From positions 1,612,001 through 1,676,000 of the forward strand of contig NZ_CP055156.1 in NCBI RefSeq assembly GCF_014217805.1: a stretch of 64,000 bases of DNA, read 5' to 3'. The notes under the pieces are model-generated. The model was not told where the DNA came from. It ran no database searches and was given only the letters and a program-made list of their open reading frames with translations. The position numbers and the translations under genes are program-made. Origin of the DNA: Adhaeribacter swui. GTDB taxonomy: Bacteria > Bacteroidota > Bacteroidia > Cytophagales > Hymenobacteraceae. Each line of letters opens with the position of its first letter. Positions within the stretch are counted from its first letter, which is position 1. Below, in pieces: positions 27,709 to 37,900 of the stretch.

Positions 27709-27784
27709 TGGTGGTGATGATTGGAATCGAACCAACGACACAAGGATTTTCAGTCCTTTGCTCTACCGACTGAGCTACATCACC
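27709..27784 (-). tRNA. tRNA-Phe (anticodon GAA)
   Basis: The minus strand folds into a complete cloverleaf. The acceptor stem GGTGATG pairs with CATCACC, the D arm has GCTC/GAGC, and the anticodon stem AAGGA/TCCTT encloses CTGAAAA (anticodon GAA). The T arm is GTTGG-TTCGATT-CCAAT, with discriminator A and an encoded CCA. A strong promoter and a terminator flank it. No integrase or duplicated 3' end is seen, so it is not evidently an attachment site. Confidence 0.97.
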
Positions 27785-27808
27785 AGCTCCTTTCGTTAAA
27801 AAGTGATG

Positions 27809-27839
27809 CAAAAGTAACACTTTGTACGGATGTTGCAAA
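27809..27839 (-). promoter_or_regulatory. promoter of tRNA-Phe
   Basis: On the minus strand: TTTG, 19 bases, TACTTTTG. This is a full match to the Bacteroidota -33/-7 consensus and places the start about 18 bases before the mature tRNA 5' end. It is the clearest promoter in the window. Confidence 0.82.
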
Positions 27840-27852
27840 TAGATTGGCGAAA

Positions 27853-27860
27853 TAATTTTG
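27853..27860 (+). promoter_or_regulatory. candidate -7 box for the Fe-S protein operon
   Basis: TAATTTTG matches TAnnTTTG. A TTG sits 17 bases upstream (27833-27835), slightly short of the usual 19-20. The predicted leader is about 58 bases to the ATG at 27925. It is back to back with the tRNA promoter. Confidence 0.45.
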
Positions 27861-27924
27861 ATTAAAATATGTAATAATTGTTTAGTATCTTACGTACTCG
27901 GTATGCATAACAAATTCTTCGCTT

Positions 27925-29280
27925 ATGATAAGCAACATCATATTTCTGCTAATCACGGTTTTAGCGGTGGGTTTATTTGTCTGGCAAATCCAAAAAATTC
28001 GTCGGAATATTAATCTGGGCCGGGATAAAAAAATAAACGGTAATAACTCAGAACGCTTAAATAAATTATTGTTGGTTGCTTTCGGCCAACAGAAAATGTT
28101 TAAACGCCCTTGGCCGGCTATTCTGCACGGCATTGTTTACGTGGGTTTTGTGGTGATAAACATTGAAGTGCTGGAAATTATTATTGATGGCATTTTTGGC
28201 ACCCATCGGGCATTGCGTTTTCTGGGTCTGGTTTACAGCGGCTTAATGGCCGTAAACGAGGTTCTGGCCTTTCTGGTAATAATTGCTTGCGTTCTGTTTC
28301 TAATTCGAAGAAACATCACAAAAGTACCCCGCTTAACCCGCGGACCAGAAATGCGGGCCTGGTCTAAGCTGGATGCGAACGTTATTTTAATTACTGAAAT
28401 CGTGTTGATGCTGGCTTTGTTTACTTTTAATACCGCCGATTTAAAATTAGCGGCTATTTCGGGCGAGGAATTAACGGGTAGCTTCCCGATTAGTAATCTG
28501 CTGGTAAATGGGTTGAACACCACCAACGTATCGGCTTTAGAAGCCGTGCGCAGCGTGGGGTGGTGGTTTCACATTCTGGGCATCTTCGCTTTTTTAAATT
28601 ATTTGCCTAGTTCCAAGCACTTCCACATTATTATGGCTTTCCCGAACGTGTATTACTCCAAGCTGGAGCCCAAAGGGCAATTTACCACCAACGAGAGCAT
28701 TACCCACGAAATTAAAGCTATGTTGGACCCCAGCTACCAGGTACCGCCTTTATCCGAAGTAGTGGAGCCGCAAAAATTCGGAGCAAAGGATGTAGAAGAT
28801 TTGTCGTGGAAGCAGTTAATGGACGCGTATACCTGTACCGAGTGCGGCCGTTGTACGGATGTGTGTCCCGCTAACATTACCGGCAAGCTACTGTCGCCGC
28901 GTAAAATTGTAATGGATACCCGCGACCGCATGGAAGAAAAAGGCGAACATCCGGCTATTTTTAAACCAAACCATTACCACGAACAAGGCGAAGAGCGGGT
29001 AAAAGTAACCGAAGAAAAAACTTTGCTGCGCGGCTACGTAACGCCCGAAGAACTTTGGGCCTGCACTACCTGCAACGCCTGCGTAGAAGCCTGCCCCGTT
29101 AACATCGATCAGTTATCGTCTATTATGGAAATGCGGCGCTTTCTGGTACTTGAAGAATCAGCGGCACCGGCGGCTTTAAACGCCATGTTTACCAACATCG
29201 AAAACAACGGCGCTCCCTGGGCCTTTTCGCCCTCCGACCGCCTGAACTGGGCCGACAACCTGTTTGTGAACGTGAAGTAG
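27925..29280 (+). CDS. membrane (Fe-S)-binding protein, HdrC/GlpC-like
   Basis: The 451-residue protein combines an N-terminal membrane part with several helices (first ISNIIFLLITVLAVGLFVWQ, then segments near 75-90, 110-125, 155-170 and 210-225) with a soluble ferredoxin-like part. Two 4Fe-4S motifs are clear: CTECGRCTDVCP (about 304-315) and CTTCNACVEACP (about 380-391). The layout resembles the cytochrome b-type/HdrC subunit of membrane heterodisulfide-reductase-like or GlpC/LutB-type complexes. The CCG-domain partner gene lies 230 bases downstream. An electron-transfer role with the quinone pool is likely; the donor or acceptor is unknown. Confidence 0.85.
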   Translation: MISNIIFLLITVLAVGLFVWQIQKIRRNINLGRDKKINGNNSERLNKLLLVAFGQQKMFKRPWPAILHGIVYVGFVVINIEVLEIIIDGIFGTHRALRFLGLVYSGLMAVNEVLAFLVIIACVLFLIRRNITKVPRLTRGPEMRAWSKLDANVILITEIVLMLALFTFNTADLKLAAISGEELTGSFPISNLLVNGLNTTNVSALEAVRSVGWWFHILGIFAFLNYLPSSKHFHIIMAFPNVYYSKLEPKGQFTTNESITHEIKAMLDPSYQVPPLSEVVEPQKFGAKDVEDLSWKQLMDAYTCTECGRCTDVCPANITGKLLSPRKIVMDTRDRMEEKGEHPAIFKPNHYHEQGEERVKVTEEKTLLRGYVTPEELWACTTCNACVEACPVNIDQLSSIMEMRRFLVLEESAAPAALNAMFTNIENNGAPWAFSPSDRLNWADNLFVNVK

Positions 29281-29351
29281 GTTACAAGTTGTAGGTTACA
29301 AGTTGCAGGTTAGAAAGTTTTAAAGTTGAAAGATTGTAAGGTTGAAAGGTT
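29281..29351. repeat. low-complexity GTTACAAGTTG-type intergenic repeat
   Basis: Directly after the stop come iterated variants of GGTTACAAGTTG and AAAGGTTGAAAG. Related purine/T-rich or complementary CAAC-rich runs occur at 33429-33465, 45403-45429 and 48917-48956. The stretch to 29510 is otherwise empty apart from TCTAATATCTA-type repeats near 29482-29506. Confidence 0.6.
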
Positions 29352-29510
29352 TTTTAAATTTTTCTATTTCGGGTAATGCTGCTGATAATAAAAATATCAA
29401 TTGGGTGATTTTTAAAAATTAAAATTAACATCCGAATTCATCCGTTAACTAGATATAGATACGTCTTTACATATTTCAAGTCTAATATCTAGCGTCTAAT
29501 ATCTAAATCC

Positions 29511-30317
29511 ATGAGTGAGAAGAAACAAATTACGGTGCCCGTTATGGCTAATTTAATGGCTCGCGGAGAAGAACCGGAAATATTATTTTGGGTGGGTTGC
29601 ACCGGCGCTTTTGATGATCGGTACAAGAATGTAACGCGTGCTTTTGTGCGCATACTGGAGCATGTAGGTATCAAATACGCGGTTTTAGGTTTAGAAGAAA
29701 GCTGCACCGGCGACCCGGCAAAACGGGCCGGCAACGAATTCTTGTTCCAGATGCAGGCCATGACCAATATTGAAGTGCTGAATGGCTATAATATTAATAA
29801 AATTGTAACGGCGTGCCCGCACTGCTTTAACACCCTCAAAAACGAATACCCTGCTTTAGGCGGCAATTACGAGGTTATTCACCATTCTACGTTTTTGCAG
29901 CAGCTAATCAACGAAGGTAAAGTGCGCGTAGCGGGTGGCGAAGCATTTAAAGGCAAGCGCATCACCTTTCACGATTCGTGTTACCTAGGCCGGGCCAATG
30001 GCGTATACGAAGCGCCCCGCGAGGTTTTAGCTGCGCTAGATGCTGATTTAGTAGAAATGAAACGAAGTCGGGCCAATGGGCTTTGCTGCGGCGCCGGGGG
30101 TGCCCAAATGTGGAAAGAACCCGAACCCGGCAAAAAAGATATAAATATCGAACGGACCGAAGAGGCTCTCGCAACCGGCGCCTCGGTAATTGCGGTGGGT
30201 TGTCCTTTTTGCATGACCATGCTCAGCGATGGCGTAAAAAACAAAAACCAGGAAGATCAGGTAAAAGTATTCGACATTGCCGAACTCATTGCCTCGGCCG
30301 AAAACCTGAACGCTTAA
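29511..30317 (+). CDS. (Fe-S)-binding protein with two CCG domains, HdrB/LutA-like
   Basis: The 268-residue soluble protein carries two cysteine-rich CCG-type domains, which in HdrB bind a non-cubane 4Fe-4S cluster. Visible Cys positions are WVGCTGAFD (about 26-34), EESCTGDPAKR, ACPHCFNTL (about 102-110), HDSCYLGR (about 154-161), GLCCGAGGAQMW (about 189-200) and VGCPFCMTML (about 227-236). It follows the membrane Fe-S subunit and probably forms a complex with it: the membrane subunit passes electrons and this one reduces or oxidises a small substrate. LutA (lactate oxidation) and GlpC-type roles are alternatives. Confidence 0.87.
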   Translation: MSEKKQITVPVMANLMARGEEPEILFWVGCTGAFDDRYKNVTRAFVRILEHVGIKYAVLGLEESCTGDPAKRAGNEFLFQMQAMTNIEVLNGYNINKIVTACPHCFNTLKNEYPALGGNYEVIHHSTFLQQLINEGKVRVAGGEAFKGKRITFHDSCYLGRANGVYEAPREVLAALDADLVEMKRSRANGLCCGAGGAQMWKEPEPGKKDINIERTEEALATGASVIAVGCPFCMTMLSDGVKNKNQEDQVKVFDIAELIASAENLNA

Positions 30318-30610
30318 TTTTGTTGATGGTCTATGATCCAAAGTTAACAATCCATCGCCTTTAGACTAGAGCAGGTTTAGTTAATCAAATAAGTAAGTTA
30401 TAAGGTACCGACCGGGGTTATCACTCCAGTATTACCTCCTCGTGGAACTATCTTTATTTATCAGAAAATAAATTTTTTTAAAATTTTTCGTTTTTAAAGA
30501 AGCGAGTGCCAAACTTTTCGGCCCATTTCGGTTATAAGTATATACAACAACCTTCCAAAGCCACTACTTTAAATTAATTGATGTGCGCTTTGGCCTAACC
30601 ACTAAGAAAT

Positions 30611-31096
30611 ATGTACATCCCCTTTGATCAATTACCACCCCGTTCCCGCCTATGGATTTACCAGGCCAGCCGACCTTTAACCGATGAAGAAGTAGAGCGA
30701 ATAAAGCCGGTTTTAGTAGATTTTATTACCCAATGGACCAGCCACGGCTCTAAGTTGCAGGCTTCCGCGGAAATATTATACAATCGTTTCTTGGTTATTG
30801 CGAACAACGAAGACGTAAACTCGCCGAGTGGTTGCTCCATCGATGCTTCCGTTCATTTTGTGAAGCAGCTGGAAACCATGCTCCACGTGTCTTTCTTCGA
30901 CCGTACCCAGTTGGCCTTTTTGCACAACGATACCATTCAAACGGTGCCTTTGCCCGAAATAAAAAATAAAATTAAAGAAGGATTAATTCAGGCCGATTCG
31001 CTTTACTTTGACACCTTGCTTAACACGAGTGGTCAATTGCAATCGGCCTGGCCTAAACCCGCAAAAGAAAGCTGGCTAGCCAAATATTTTGTTTAA
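30611..31096 (+). CDS. conserved hypothetical protein (often misnamed 'ABC transporter ATPase')
   Basis: The 161-residue soluble protein opens MYIPFDQLPPRSRLWIYQA and later has SGCSIDASVHFVKQLE (about 77-92). It is compact and has no signal peptide, transmembrane segment, Walker A or ABC signature. I recall similar Bacteroidota proteins labelled ABC transporter ATPase, but the sequence gives no support for that. The single conserved-looking Cys in SGCSID may be functional. It lies 293 bases after the Fe-S pair in the same direction, with no other gene in that gap. Confidence 0.75.
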   Translation: MYIPFDQLPPRSRLWIYQASRPLTDEEVERIKPVLVDFITQWTSHGSKLQASAEILYNRFLVIANNEDVNSPSGCSIDASVHFVKQLETMLHVSFFDRTQLAFLHNDTIQTVPLPEIKNKIKEGLIQADSLYFDTLLNTSGQLQSAWPKPAKESWLAKYFV

Positions 31097-31277
31097 GTTT
31101 TACGTTTATATATTACCTTGATTTTAAATAATATTGGTTTCTTTAGTATTTACGGTTATTACCCGTTTTATTTAATGGTAATTAGCCACTTGCTATTTGT
31201 AATGCCAGTATTACTCAAAAGAATAGTAAAACGTAAAAATTTTAAAAATTACCAGCTACTTGCCACGCTACCATAAT

Positions 31278-33191
31278 ATGAATAGATTTTACCTGATTGC
31301 CTTGCTCGCCGTCTTGGCGGGATTTACTTCTTGCAAAACCTTAAGCAGCGTAGGAAAAGCCGATAAAAAATTTGCGCAGGGCGAATACGAAGAAGCCATT
31401 CGTTTATACCAGCAGGCCCTTAAAAATACGAACGAACCCGGCCCCGTAAATTTTAAATTAGCCGAATCGTACCGTCTATCAAACCGCATTGCACAAGCCG
31501 AGCCTTTTTACCAGGCCGCCCTTAATACCGGCTTAAAAAAAGAAGAAGCGATCTTTTACTATGGCTTGGCCTTAAAAGCCAACGCCAAATACAACGAAGC
31601 CGGCGCCCAGTTTTCGCGTTACGCCGAAGCGGGCAGTAATAAACTTTTGGTATCGCGCGCCCAACGCGAAGCGGGCAATCTGGGAGCTATTCCGGAAATA
31701 ATCAACACCAAAACCTACAACGAAGTAAAACCATTAGATCAATTAAATACCGAAGCGGCGGAGTTTGCCCCTACCCTGCTCAACGGCGAATTGTATTTCT
31801 CTTCTACCCGCGATGGTAAAAAATATGCCGGCAACGGCGAGGGTTTTAACGATATTTTTGCAATTCGTTTCGATGATTCGGTTCAATTAACCGGTGGCTC
31901 TGTCCGGAAAATCGGCGCGCCCATTAACACCCCCGATGCCCACGAAGCAGCCGTAACTTTTAGTAAAGACGGTACCACTATGATTTTTGCCCGCAGCAAT
32001 ACCGGCAAGCGCAAAGGTACTTTAAACGTAGATTTATACGTTTCGCGGTTTAAAGGCACTTGGTCGGAGCCGCGGTTACTCAGCATCAACAGTAAAGATG
32101 CCTGGGATTCATCGCCGGTACTTTCGCCGGATGGCAAAACCTTGTATTTTGCCTCCGACCGCAAAGGCGGCCAGGGCGGCAACGATATTTACCGCTCTAC
32201 ATTGGATGCGCAAGGCCGGTTCTCCGCTCCCGAAAACTTAGGTCCGGAAATTAATACGCCGGGCAACGAAAACTTCCCGTTTGTTGCCGCCGACGGCACT
32301 TTGTATATTTCTTCCGATGGCCATCCGGGCTTAGGTAATTTAGATATTTTCCGGATAGATAACGGCAAACCTGTAAACCTGGGCGTACCCGTTAATTCCA
32401 ATGCCGACGATTTTGCTCCGTACATGCTCAACAACGAGTCGGGTTATTTTTCGTCGAACCGGGCCGGTGGTAAAGGCAGCGACGACATTTACTTTTTTAA
32501 GAAAGCGAAGCCTAAACTGGTTAATTTCTACGTAGACGTTACCGTTCGGGAGTTATTACCCAATACTACCAATTACCGACCCATGAGCCGGATCCGGGTA
32601 GAGTTGCAAGATGCCAAAGGTACCGCCGTCGATCAGGCTTTTACCTCGCCAGATGGTAAACTCAGCTTTAAACTGGATACAGCTACGGCTTACTCGATAC
32701 TAGCCGAAAATCCCGGTTATTTTGCGGCCCGCCGGGCCATAACCACCATTGGTAAAACCCCGCCGCAAGCCCAACTCACCCAACCCGAAACCGACATTCG
32801 CCTAACAGCTGATTTAATTTTAAGCAAAATTGTGAAAGACAAACCAATCGTAGTGGAGAATATTTACTACGATTTAGATAAAGCTGATATCCGTCCGGAT
32901 GCCGCCATCGAACTGGATAAGATTGTACAAACGTTAAACGACAATCCCAAAATTACCATCGAGTTGAGCTCCCACACCGACGTTCGCGGCAAAGACGCTT
33001 ATAACTTAGATTTGTCGCAGCGCCGGGCCCAGTCGGCCGTAGATTATATCATTTCAAAAGGTATTGCCTCGAACCGAATTACTGCTAAAGGTTACGGCGA
33101 AACGCGCCTGATTGTAAAGAACGCCAAAACCGAAGAAGAACACCAGCGTAACCGCCGCACGGAGTTTAAAGTAACCCGCATTGCGCAGTAG
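31278..33191 (+). CDS. OmpA family lipoprotein with TPR and PD40 repeats
   Basis: The 637-residue protein is an outer-membrane/periplasmic lipoprotein anchored to peptidoglycan. The signal peptide ends at a lipobox-like FTSC (about Cys19). TPR-like repeats follow (about 30-130), then PD40/WD40-type beta-propeller repeats (for example SPVLSPDGKTLYFASDR, about 280-296). A short carboxypeptidase-like beta domain (about 425-500) precedes a C-terminal OmpA domain (about 525-637) with YYDLDKADIRPDA and HTDVRG. I chose the ATG at 31278 (MNRFYLIALL) over a TTG 18 bases upstream because it makes a proper signal peptide. Similar proteins accompany T9SS or gliding machinery in this phylum; that role is inference. 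Confidence 0.88.
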   Translation: MNRFYLIALLAVLAGFTSCKTLSSVGKADKKFAQGEYEEAIRLYQQALKNTNEPGPVNFKLAESYRLSNRIAQAEPFYQAALNTGLKKEEAIFYYGLALKANAKYNEAGAQFSRYAEAGSNKLLVSRAQREAGNLGAIPEIINTKTYNEVKPLDQLNTEAAEFAPTLLNGELYFSSTRDGKKYAGNGEGFNDIFAIRFDDSVQLTGGSVRKIGAPINTPDAHEAAVTFSKDGTTMIFARSNTGKRKGTLNVDLYVSRFKGTWSEPRLLSINSKDAWDSSPVLSPDGKTLYFASDRKGGQGGNDIYRSTLDAQGRFSAPENLGPEINTPGNENFPFVAADGTLYISSDGHPGLGNLDIFRIDNGKPVNLGVPVNSNADDFAPYMLNNESGYFSSNRAGGKGSDDIYFFKKAKPKLVNFYVDVTVRELLPNTTNYRPMSRIRVELQDAKGTAVDQAFTSPDGKLSFKLDTATAYSILAENPGYFAARRAITTIGKTPPQAQLTQPETDIRLTADLILSKIVKDKPIVVENIYYDLDKADIRPDAAIELDKIVQTLNDNPKITIELSSHTDVRGKDAYNLDLSQRRAQSAVDYIISKGIASNRITAKGYGETRLIVKNAKTEEEHQRNRRTEFKVTRIAQ

Positions 33192-33246
33192 TTTCGTTAT
33201 TAGTTGTTCGTTTTTAGTTGCTAGCTGATTAAAATTTTAAATTTTT

Positions 33247-33323
33247 AGCACTTTCGTAAAAATGGGCAGTGCCGTTGTTTGTGTCTTCACAAACAACTTT
33301 AAGTGAGTTTCAGCGAAAGTGCT
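33247..33323. other. nested double hairpin (possible structured RNA or REP-like element)
   Basis: Outer arms AGCACTTTCG (33247-33256) and CGAAAGTGCT (33314-33323) are perfect complements. Inside, GTTGTTTGTG (33274-33283) and CACAAACAAC (33288-33297) form a perfect 10-bp stem on the loop TCTT, with internal loops of about 16-17 bases. A separate terminator follows 33 bases later. It could be a 3' UTR structure, a small RNA or an inserted palindromic element. Confidence 0.6.
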
Positions 33324-33355
33324 GATTTTAGCAAAGATTGGAAAACTCTTTATCT

Positions 33356-33389
33356 GAAAGCCGCTTATTAAAGCGGCTTTCTTATTTTT
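33356..33389 (+). terminator. terminator ahead of purM
   Basis: GAAAGCCGCTT (33356-33366) pairs perfectly with AAGCGGCTTTC (33371-33381) on the loop ATTA, followed by TTATTTTT. It ends the OmpA-gene transcript or that of the nested-hairpin element. Confidence 0.88.
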
Positions 33390-33466
33390 GTAATGTTGTA
33401 TCTGGTTATTGATTTTTTCTACACGCTAAATCGAATAACCAACAACCAACAATCAACAACTAAACC

Positions 33467-34630
33467 ATGGAAAACAGGTATTTGCGGCGGGGTGTTTCGG
33501 CCTCGAAAGAAGACGTACACGCAGCGATAAAAAATATTGACAAAGGGCTTTTCCCGAAGGCTTTCTGCAAAATAATCCCGGATATCCTGGGCAACGACCC
33601 GGATTACTGCAACCTCATGCACGCCGACGGTGCGGGCACCAAATCGGCGTTAGCCTACCTGTACTGGCGCGAAACCGGTGATCTTTCGGTTTGGAAAGGA
33701 ATTGCCCAGGATGCCATTATCATGAACACCGACGATTTGCTGTGCGTAGGTGCTACCGATACTATTTTGCTGTCGTCAACTATTGGCCGGAACAAAAACC
33801 TGGTTCCCGGCGAAGTAATTGCTGCCATTATTAACGGCACCGAAGAAATTTTACAAATGCTTCGCGACAATGGCATTGGTATTTACAGCACTGGCGGCGA
33901 AACCGCCGATGTAGGCGATTTAGTGAGAACCATTATTGTGGATAGCACCGTAACGGCCCGCATGCGCCGCGACGAAGTTATCTCGAACCATACCATCCAG
34001 CCCGGTGATGTAATTGTAGGTTTTGCTTCGTTCGGGCAAGCTACCTACGAAACCGAGTACAACGGCGGCATGGGCAGCAATGGCTTAACTTCCGCGCGTC
34101 ATGATGTTTTCCATAAGTATTTAGCCGAGAAGTATCCGGAAAGCTTCGACCCGGGCGTTCCCTCCGACTTAGTCTATTCTGGCAAATACAAACTCACGGA
34201 TGAAGTAACTGGCACCGGTTTAGATGTGGGTAAATTAGTACTTTCGCCTACCCGCACCTACGCTCCTTTAGTTAAAGAAATCTTAAATCAGCATCGCGCC
34301 AATATTCACGGCATGGTGCATTGCAGTGGTGGCGGCCAAACCAAAGTATTGCATTTCACCGACCAAGTACACATTATCAAAGACAACTTATTTGATATAC
34401 CGCCGCTGTTCCAAATCATTCAGGAAGAAAGCCAGACCAACTGGGCCGAAATGTACAAAGTATTTAATATGGGGCACCGTTTAGAAATTTACCTCAACGA
34501 GGCTTATGCGGCAGACTTAATAGCTATTGCCCAATCTTTTAACATAGAGGCCAAAATCATTGGCCGGGTAGAAGCAAGTGAAAAGAATGAGCTTACCATT
34601 AAAAGCCCTTTTGGCGAATTCAATTATTAG
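33467..34630 (+). CDS. purM: phosphoribosylformylglycinamidine cyclo-ligase (AIR synthase), Bacteroidota type
   Basis: The cytoplasmic enzyme closes FGAM to AIR with ATP in purine synthesis. The 387 residues give the longer Bacteroidota form, with a PurM-like fold. Visible are HADGAGTKSALAYLYW (about 53-68, substrate/ATP segment), AQDAIIMNTDDLLCVGA (about 82-98), GIYSTGGETADVGD (about 137-150) and HCSGGGQTKVLHF (about 285-297). The ATG at 33467 directly follows a CAAC-rich spacer. No other purine gene is adjacent. A related selenophosphate synthetase or ThiL assignment is excluded by these motifs. Confidence 0.87.
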   Translation: MENRYLRRGVSASKEDVHAAIKNIDKGLFPKAFCKIIPDILGNDPDYCNLMHADGAGTKSALAYLYWRETGDLSVWKGIAQDAIIMNTDDLLCVGATDTILLSSTIGRNKNLVPGEVIAAIINGTEEILQMLRDNGIGIYSTGGETADVGDLVRTIIVDSTVTARMRRDEVISNHTIQPGDVIVGFASFGQATYETEYNGGMGSNGLTSARHDVFHKYLAEKYPESFDPGVPSDLVYSGKYKLTDEVTGTGLDVGKLVLSPTRTYAPLVKEILNQHRANIHGMVHCSGGGQTKVLHFTDQVHIIKDNLFDIPPLFQIIQEESQTNWAEMYKVFNMGHRLEIYLNEAYAADLIAIAQSFNIEAKIIGRVEASEKNELTIKSPFGEFNY

Positions 34631-34942
34631 ACTTTAAATTCTGCTAATTTCTTTTTAACTGTCTATTTAACTTTACTTCAATAAGTTAGTATAAGCTTTA
34701 TTGAACCTTTTCTTATTTTTTAAAATTAAATGTTTTTCTAATTATAAGATTAAAACACAAACAATAAGCTTAGTTCGTTAGTAAGAGAGAGCCCCGATTT
34801 TATTTATCAAAATTTACCACAATAAAAGTATCGGGTAATGATAGCAACATCATAACAGATGAACAGGGATAAATTTTATACTTGGTTTACAAACTGAATA
34901 AATGAAGCAAAGTTAGTTATAGATGGATTTAAAGAAGAAGCG
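34631..34942. other. gene-free AT-rich spacer upstream of the first T9SS gene
   Basis: No open frame, strong hairpin or full promoter match is visible in this 312-base stretch. It must contain the promoter of the large secreted-protein gene, but no TAnnTTTG box stands out. Confidence 0.55.
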
Positions 34943-37900
34943 ATGCAGAATGGTAATTTAAAACGGAAGATTACACCTAACTTAAAATTCTTTTCTTTAT
35001 TTCTACTTTTATTCGTTACCTCAATAACCTATGCGCAAACTACCCAGCCCGAAATAAATGTTAAAACGGGCTCTACTAATAGGCTAAGTGGCACAGGATA
35101 TACATTTGCTAATAGCCAAAATGTGAATGTTGCTAGTTCTGCGATAACCTTTACTATCGAAAATAACGGCAATGCTAATTTAACAATTTCGGATGTTGCT
35201 TTATCCGGGGCAGATGCTAATCAGTTTACGCTTAATAAATCAAAAACTACCTCCCAGATAGTTGCTGGTGGCACTACTTCCTTTACGGTAAGTTTCTATC
35301 CTAAAAATAACACACCATCGATTAAAAGTGCGTCTATAATCATCACGAATAATGACTCAGATGAAGGAACCTACATTATCAACTTAACTGCAACTGCCGT
35401 TATTTTACCTGCTACTATTACCTCTATTGACCCAAATACAGGGGCAGGTATTGGAGCAACAGTGACGATTACCGGCACCAACTTGATTAATACAACTGAG
35501 GTAACTTTTAACGGAGTACCTGCTTCTTTTACTATAAATAGTAATACGAAAATTACTGCACCTGTTCCTGTGGGTGCTACTACTGGTTTGCTAAGCATCA
35601 CTAACCCGGTAGGCACCATAACAAGCGCTCAATCTTATAATATAATCCCGAAAATAACTGGCTTTAATCCTAACATAGCAGCAATTGGGAGCACCGTAGT
35701 AATTACCGGAACCAGTTTTACCGGAGCAACTGCAGTCACTTTTAATGGTGTTGAAGCTGCCTCTTTTATTGTAAACAGCGACACACAAATTTCTGCGGTA
35801 GTACCGGCTAATACATCCACTGGCTTTATCTCGGTAACAACCCCTAGTGGAACAGGAACCAGCACCAGCAGTTTCTCTCCATCACCGGTTATTACCTCTA
35901 TAGTAGGGCCTGGAGGCGATAATTCAGCAGTTATTGGCAACACCGTAATAATTAATGGCACCAGCTTTACATCTGCCGCTACTGTTAAGTTTGTAGATAA
36001 AAACGGGGCTACCATTACTGCTCCTAAAACTTATATAAATAATACGCAAATAAATGCTGTTGTGCCTTTTGGTGCAGTTTCGGGGCAGGTTACTGTAACT
36101 ACCTCCGCAGCAACGGCTAGCGCCAATATCACTATTATAAATACCACCTATACTTGGAATAGTAAAAACGGAGAATGGAACAACGCTAACAACTGGACTC
36201 CCGCCCGCACGAATCCTACGGCCAATGATATTCTTATGTTTGATGGTAAAATTACAGGCACTACTACTGGTGCAGCAACTGTTAGTTTAAACTTTACCTC
36301 GCCAGAAACCATTGGCTATTTAGGTTTGATTAATGATGCTAATGTAACTTTTTCGGTGGCAACTGATAAAATTTTAAATATTGATAATAACGTTTCAGAA
36401 AAAGAAGATTTATTTATCGAAAGTGGAGCAAAGTTATTCTTTACTAATTCAACGGCTGGCGCTGACTTGATGATTAACTTATTACCCGGAGAAACAGGTA
36501 TTATAGCAGGAGGGTTAGAATTTAATGGCACTGGAGCCGCGGAGCACCGCTTAATAGCTAATAATAGAGCCAACAATGGAAATACCTTAATATTTCAATC
36601 ATCCAGTACTTTTTCAGCTAAAGGCAATTTTACTGGTTCTCCATTCGGTAGCGAATTCAATAATTCCGTACAATTTTCTTCTAATGCTAAATATTACAAC
36701 CAATCACCTGCTGCGGGATCTCCGTTTGGCAATTCTAGTTCTAGTACGGTAGTAGTATTTGATCCTAATACTTTGTATCGTCACGATATAGATAAACCTT
36801 TAGATTTATTAAATCGCACATATGGGACCATCGAGATCAATAATGTTGCGTTTAATCAAACTGTAATTGGCATCGGCAATCTAACCATTCAAAAAGATTT
36901 AATTTTAACAAATGCAACAACATTTAACCTCAACCTAATTGGCAACATTACCATAGGTCGGAACATAACAATTACCAAGGGCAGCCTCAATTTTAATCCA
37001 GCTTCTGCTACAACTATTCGACTAGATGGTACCGGTGCCACTGGCAAAAATGGGGCAATACAACAAAGTAGTGGGGCAACTGGTGGTTCTATAAACTTAG
37101 GCCCAAACGCCCATATGATAGTTGAAACGGATGCTATTATCACCGTTACAAAAACGGTTGCCGGCACTGGTAGAGTAACTATTAATGGAACCTTGCGATC
37201 CGGTTCAGCAAACACGGTTGGCATATCGGGTAGTGCTACTACGCCTTTTGCGAGTACATTACAACCTCTATCTTTTAACCCCGGCTCCACTGTAGAGTAT
37301 AATGGTACTGGGTCACAAACTATTTCTGGGGAAAATTATGCTAACCTAACTATAAGTGGTGTAAGAACTGCTGAGGCGATTATTACTTTACCAAATGCAT
37401 TAAGAGTTTCTGGCACTTTTACCATAGCTCCTACTGGCATTGCTCCTACCTTTGATATGAACACTAATAACAATACTATCGAGTTCAACGGTAATAATCA
37501 GATAATACCTGCTTTTAATTATAAAAATTTGGTTATATCCGGTACTGCTGATAAGGTACTAGAAGCTAATGTTAGTATTACTGGTAATCTTAGTATGGTG
37601 GCTAATAATATAAATACCAATGGCCATTTTTTAATTTTAGGGGAAACTGCCACTATTACCGGCGAAGCTTCAGGCCGTTATGTAGTAGGAAATTTAAGTA
37701 CTCTCCGGAACATAACAAGTGCTTTAGGTTCTGACTTTGGTGGGATGGGCATTACCATAGGCTTAGGCCCATTAGGTTCACAAAACCTGGGTCTCACAAC
37801 CGTAAACCGGATTACCGGCCCTGGAGCTAACGTTATAGTTGAAGGTAGACGAGGTATTAACCGTAGGTGGGAGGTATTACCAACCAATCAACCCACCGAA

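Noticed and set aside
27709-27784. tRNA-Phe as an integration site for a genomic island
   Set aside because: No integrase gene and no duplicated tRNA 3' end were seen on either side, and the flanking genes look like ordinary chromosome.
29981-30350. Overlapping reverse frames opposite the CCG-domain gene
   Set aside because: Three mutually overlapping frames, all explained by the codon pattern of the forward gene, which carries clear Cys motifs.
30611-31096. ABC transporter ATPase label for the 161-residue protein
   Set aside because: No Walker A, signature or Walker B motif is present and the protein is too short.
36889-37290. Long reverse-strand open frames inside the two T9SS genes (also 35635-36015, 39945-40226, 41280-41576)
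   Set aside because: They are shadows of Thr/Asn/Val-rich repeats on the opposite strand, with low-complexity translation and no start context or family likeness.
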